The notes below the pieces were generated by a model, which ran no database searches, was not told where the DNA came from, and saw nothing but the letters and a program-made list of their open reading frames with translations. A DNA stretch of 64,000 nucleotides. It comes from Gracilinema caldarium. GTDB lineage: Bacteria; Spirochaetota; Spirochaetia; Treponematales; Breznakiellaceae. Each line of letters begins with the position of its first letter. The stretch's first letter is position 1. The stretch spans positions 22,637 through 86,636 of the forward strand of contig NZ_JAJUHW010000008.1 in the NCBI RefSeq assembly GCF_029265695.1, in the 5' to 3' direction. Position numbers and translations under genes: made by a program. Of the stretch, positions 62,101 to 64,000 are shown piece by piece.

Positions 62101-64000
62101 TGAATCAGACGTATTATAAGTCTGTATTTGAAGGAACAGGAACAAACCCTGCATTCACCGCTTCTCCAGTTCAATACGACGCAGACTATAAACCAGCGGA
62201 TGATAAGAGTAAACGAGAATGGAAAGATGTTATTACTATTGTTAATGGTCAGGTTCGTCTTGCTTATACACAAGACTTTACCTTGAAATTTGTAACAACC
62301 GAAAATGTCGCAAATTTAAAAGACTATTTTGAGAAGAGCGATAAGTTTGGAACAGATCTCTATGAATGTACAGCCTATGAGAGAGCAATGCAGGATTTTG
62401 CTAAGCGCCTATCAAGCTATCATTTTACTCAGGATAAACTAATTACCTGGGGGCTTGCTCGGGATTATCTCATGAAACAACTTATCCAAAAGAATAAAGA
62501 CATGTTTCCCCGTATAAAAGACGCTTATAAGATGGCAGATACTTTGCGTCAAAATGAAGGAGATTTTGATGTTCATTACCAAAAATTAAAAGACCGTATG
62601 GACTACTACCGAGCAGGAGTTCAGCCCATATATGGCTGGGAGTACGATGAAGCTTCGCAAACCGATGTCTATGTTATAATTGGATACACCGATCCAGGCT
62701 TACCAGAAGCCCAGGAAGAGGCCTGGAATAAACTATCTGCCCGTGAACGTGAGGATATGGAAACACTCATGACACTGGTATTGCTTGGAGGAGGAGGTTC
62801 ATTAACTAAAATATTTAACAGCATGACAGATTATGTTGAATATAAACATATGGATTCTATTGTAACCTATTGGAAGAACTGGGAAAGTGGACGAAGAAGC
62901 AACTGGTTTTATGGCTGGTGGGCAAAAATGGAGTATGAAAAATTAGAAAAGTGCCAGAACCATTATGCTGGAGCATGGAATCAAAGAAAAACTAATATGA
63001 ATGCAAGTATCCAGTATATTAATGAACAACCACAGCGAATTGTATCAACCCTCGCGGCCTACAAGGCAAGTAATGACCGGATAGCAGCCCTGGAAGGAAA
63101 GACCGAAGGCACGGTCTTTACCTGGTCGATCCTGGAAATCGCCTTAAAGGCAAGCGGGAAACTGAGCGGCACCGAGCTTACCCAAATGAAAGGCTACTGG
63201 GAAAGCTCAGGCCTTGCTGCTGATAAAAGTATTACCAACGTGTCAGATGCTCTGGTACGGCTTTCAAGCTGGAGCCGGAGCAAACGGGATGATGAGAAAC
63301 GGAAACTGGAAACCGCCTGGACCGATGACGAAGGAGATCGGCAAAAAGCTCAAATGACCTACCGGGAGACCCTGGCTCAGTATCTTGAGGGGAAGGCGAG
63401 CGAGGCAGAACTCTCTCGCGCAGCGGAAGCTGCCTACGGGAAGGAAGCGGCAAGCCGGAAGGAACACCTTGCACGGCTAGCATCGGCCTATGAAGCGGGA
63501 CTTGAGACCCTGACTGAAAGCTCAAGCCGCTACCAGGGCGAATATGCCCAGATGGGACAGGAATATGCAAGTCTTGTGGGACGGGTCTACAAGGCCCGGC
63601 TCGAAGCAGAGCAGCTTGGCCGGGAGGCCGAGTGGGAGATGGAGGGGCAGGACCTGGCGGATAAACGGGCAGCCTGGCGGGAAGCGGCGGGACTCATCCT
63701 AGAACGGGGCCGGGCAGACTGGAAGGTGGGGCTTGAAAGCCTCCGTGAACGGTATACAAGCTGGCAGAAATGGTTTGGAGAGGCCTATGAAGCAGGGAGC
63801 CTCGCCTGGGACAGTGCATATTCAGAGGGCCTTAAGGAGAAAGAACAGTGGGCATCCTCTACAACGAAGGCTGCCCAGGAAGCTGCCACTGGGGCGGTGC
63901 TTGCCCTGGTAGGCCTCGACGCAGAAGCCGGGGGCCGCGCCTGGGATACCCAAAATCCTGCGATGAGCCTTGCAAATGGAGCGGAGGAAGCGAAGGCCGC
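56193..64000 (+). CDS. Giant exported coiled-coil protein (partial, runs off the window)
   Basis: The frame opens at ATG 56193 (ATGA overlap with the second permease) and stays open to the window edge, at least 2602 residues. The signal peptide is MKSNFQKVSLLLMNLLVLAH followed by LHLKA, with no lipobox. The mature part is almost wholly charged helix, with regularly spaced Trp/Tyr/Phe (GLDAWQKAEERFMLRRIEWE; SLRERYTSWQKWFGEAYEAG), implying very long coiled coils in the periplasm or outside. A central strand-rich patch lies about 62120-62300 and includes TDVYVIIGYTDPG near 62670. I recognise no family; long helical proteins of this sort occur in other spirochaetes. Position suggests it is a partner or cargo of the TolC-RND assembly. 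Confidence 0.8.
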   Translation, partial: MKSNFQKVSLLLMNLLVLAHLHLKADTKPDVKGFDTGTVDYSFSRADVALDPGTWMRTADNGITLARQSWERLVLTLYEDETERAAAAKRLDVWSREEIERRFSQWLERRFFPERAAGLSAAENAAVRKANLAYLYKTDVAGNILYDSATGDPLVIRPEDGGLDRLAADRVAWQNQVAQGREQALEQFRTLMASYTPELLGSVAPEGRSSFASQLEALGERLVNRKRKELEALASQEERLFVARRTGDVYSLRKKSESEAASAIVAQLIRETQSSLDQSLTSLQTQIEAASAGTGDLALAGADWLAAYKEQFQRGLDAWQKAEERFMLRRIEWEQEAGKRYREGEEAWTKAFESLAKEQQIWESKAKSLFQAGEETFKRASDALERAIAEAKAEFQRDADLRSQAGADRARAWVDTYVTSGTMVVSARESSQYWIKKLADKNSQKTAPDMGDSALRTWTDSSLKTIWTEARDRYKQLESYRTDLQKLNEKEALRNRTKNEAKINYENAKQKEEELQNEIDEYTDDDSSYISQADLDKLKDQLNQARSQRLYWEDWYINYDRKHAEAEADYVAAKNSFDVTHALYYRLETAISSIPENDAALNLARDARAALGANFDPDLIQAGVELKRWMAIYSEYSNRAREALNTLTKDFGLAIGSGAGALVDILDPSKTSEDFHLDEYQIELIRSQAVAAYWQKRVDIAQAVSQYAEDLTAGRTTDAESVAAWKAAKTAYDNALAAYTEAQAALSSAGTTVQQVREQVAQAAAELAKADRDLEELNQTYALKMSVYMVGSASYLQTELRSRYQDLLEQYGLLEKSGDDAPYVEYLEKAKRYGIAGTVEAAGLALKSLVRGDYGEEALSVLQDRYTAITVPEDNTHISSRIEDFGLESSHPLYGSLKAAYERWQKAQGAEKEQLGSLMVDLAREAKGSAKSELEGRLDAISLLAATDWSLWYTNRGGTQENTAIQNKGIGAVLAEDAEQAERRYLFERVELEEAVYTCLVDEQAPVSLTAQKVLLQSGLKGRVGAEAANRIKASLASLKTLLAQLAGVDKETYRKALEDRAAQDETSRRIIRGESLCTTAEGIDLSAAALSISFERLARSRGRLAAYERYGSASAAEGTTQKEQFWRSLQESFTAAGLSQSQTYGDLPNPAALAAKLLSDPEGTEAALARFLVSFDKAAGLAPIWLAQDLSRWKEGLIQYVAAKARYSGKAGAPSSQDTLQASLQEELSATKNLQAVQQELYGSAEGDMRALCLLLDTGASQYGALPQSILEAEVMRLISSSILAHLGDASALSVEARRNALTSDADASFSYASKTLREQAVCQALATLAMQDALRDRPDPASLSEGARTARFYQIFSELDTEGLAYFVSTTLKEAHIDELKPEEITKDTLSSLADAVRQMRDTNGAGSIYEERALALTLAAALKGKEKHLEAVLQILDLSSQGGAKELINLVKNNDFSLNRELFAGQNPASSFYNTGAIYYLKGIILQETGGLYSAERDQLISRLKEAGYTSLAQSISAETDRFNRIVERSRAYGGTAVSGDRLSWALSQSALSIQDRIELATFLETRSMNDPYLTALDAVKEAASGYNPAGGSGSQDQANTLFRQWMGSYLQDALAIRSAGISKLLARLAYAEALASQKAAEEAAKEEGRDHWRMYLADGIFFDPCRTDNDKNIVWDAAGNPEGESGMVRSAAGWKEGSLADTWDEMELLHRNLGASLAAWEEQITDTLQDQNYRTKIKAYLAEPTKAWDEASIDYAPTERQDQYGEALNRYQYTIQRKKSIQDTIANYGKEILAAKKPDALRAELDRLSSAITESRTAYQEKATAYRADAQNFAETGSMYEAAYAAAQDRYAKLEAARQVYEKEDAIRRWASTSYLGTEDSLGGTYRGPAAELAYSQERKRRADIALAALKNLYSPTTEKRPYQDENYNALYKDYHESFSRMMLTLKVKDQVGQALAREYEKNRELNQTYYKSVFEGTGTNPAFTASPVQYDADYKPADDKSKREWKDVITIVNGQVRLAYTQDFTLKFVTTENVANLKDYFEKSDKFGTDLYECTAYERAMQDFAKRLSSYHFTQDKLITWGLARDYLMKQLIQKNKDMFPRIKDAYKMADTLRQNEGDFDVHYQKLKDRMDYYRAGVQPIYGWEYDEASQTDVYVIIGYTDPGLPEAQEEAWNKLSAREREDMETLMTLVLLGGGGSLTKIFNSMTDYVEYKHMDSIVTYWKNWESGRRSNWFYGWWAKMEYEKLEKCQNHYAGAWNQRKTNMNASIQYINEQPQRIVSTLAAYKASNDRIAALEGKTEGTVFTWSILEIALKASGKLSGTELTQMKGYWESSGLAADKSITNVSDALVRLSSWSRSKRDDEKRKLETAWTDDEGDRQKAQMTYRETLAQYLEGKASEAELSRAAEAAYGKEAASRKEHLARLASAYEAGLETLTESSSRYQGEYAQMGQEYASLVGRVYKARLEAEQLGREAEWEMEGQDLADKRAAWREAAGLILERGRADWKVGLESLRERYTSWQKWFGEAYEAGSLAWDSAYSEGLKEKEQWASSTTKAAQEAATGAVLALVGLDAEAGGRAWDTQNPAMSLANGAEEAKA

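Overview
The window looks like the chromosome of a Treponema-like spirochaete, moderately GC-rich and tightly packed. That assignment is an inference from gene content and style: many lipoproteins with relaxed lipoboxes, a [FeFe]-hydrogenase maturation locus, anaerobic iron-sulfur proteins, and large exported coiled-coil and Ig-like proteins beside RND pumps. The genus is not certain. I see no rRNA, tRNA, CRISPR array, transposase, prophage or plasmid feature. No gene-free stretch exceeds 300 bases.

Region 1 (1-7.3 kb): the tail of a P-type metal ATPase, then a minus-strand operon hypB - 907-aa Fe-S flavoprotein - hypA - nikMN - nikQ - nikO. It joins nickel uptake (an ECF-type transporter) to nickel insertion into an enzyme (HypA/HypB). 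A divergent GntR/FadR-type regulator sits beside it. A TGGT-N3-ACCA site at that regulator's own start point and an ACCAG half-site inside the hypB promoter suggest one control point.

Region 2 (7.4-18 kb): a GH13 alpha-amylase lipoprotein, a methyltransferase and a chemotaxis receptor. The [FeFe]-hydrogenase maturation operon follows: TM1266-type regulator, hydG, hydE, aspartase-like lyase, hydF. Together these make the H-cluster. The hydrogenase structural genes are not in the window.

Region 3 (18-30 kb): MATE transporter, YfcC-type transporter and M20 peptidase on the minus strand. gltB-gltD (glutamate synthase) follows, with a leader containing an intrinsic terminator and a perfect inverted repeat. 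Then come a small outer-membrane-type protein and a small membrane protein.

Region 4 (30-40 kb): HAD phosphatase, SpoIIE-type phosphatase, then the purine branch-point genes purB, guaB, purA and guaA, which make AMP and GMP from IMP. A CHASE4-type sensor kinase converges on them.

Region 5 (40-64 kb): a lipoprotein gene, then a polycistron of at least 22 kb whose genes nearly all overlap. It encodes a membrane-anchored helical protein, a TPR lipoprotein, a small lipoprotein, TolC, a lipoprotein adaptor, two Ig-like lipoproteins, two RND permeases with Arg-rich repeat linkers, and an exported coiled-coil protein of more than 2,600 residues that leaves the window. This is the best candidate here for an undescribed envelope-spanning system.

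A recurrent oddity is short Ala/Gly/Pro/Arg-rich insertions inside otherwise conserved proteins (HydG, PurB, GuaA, both RND permeases).
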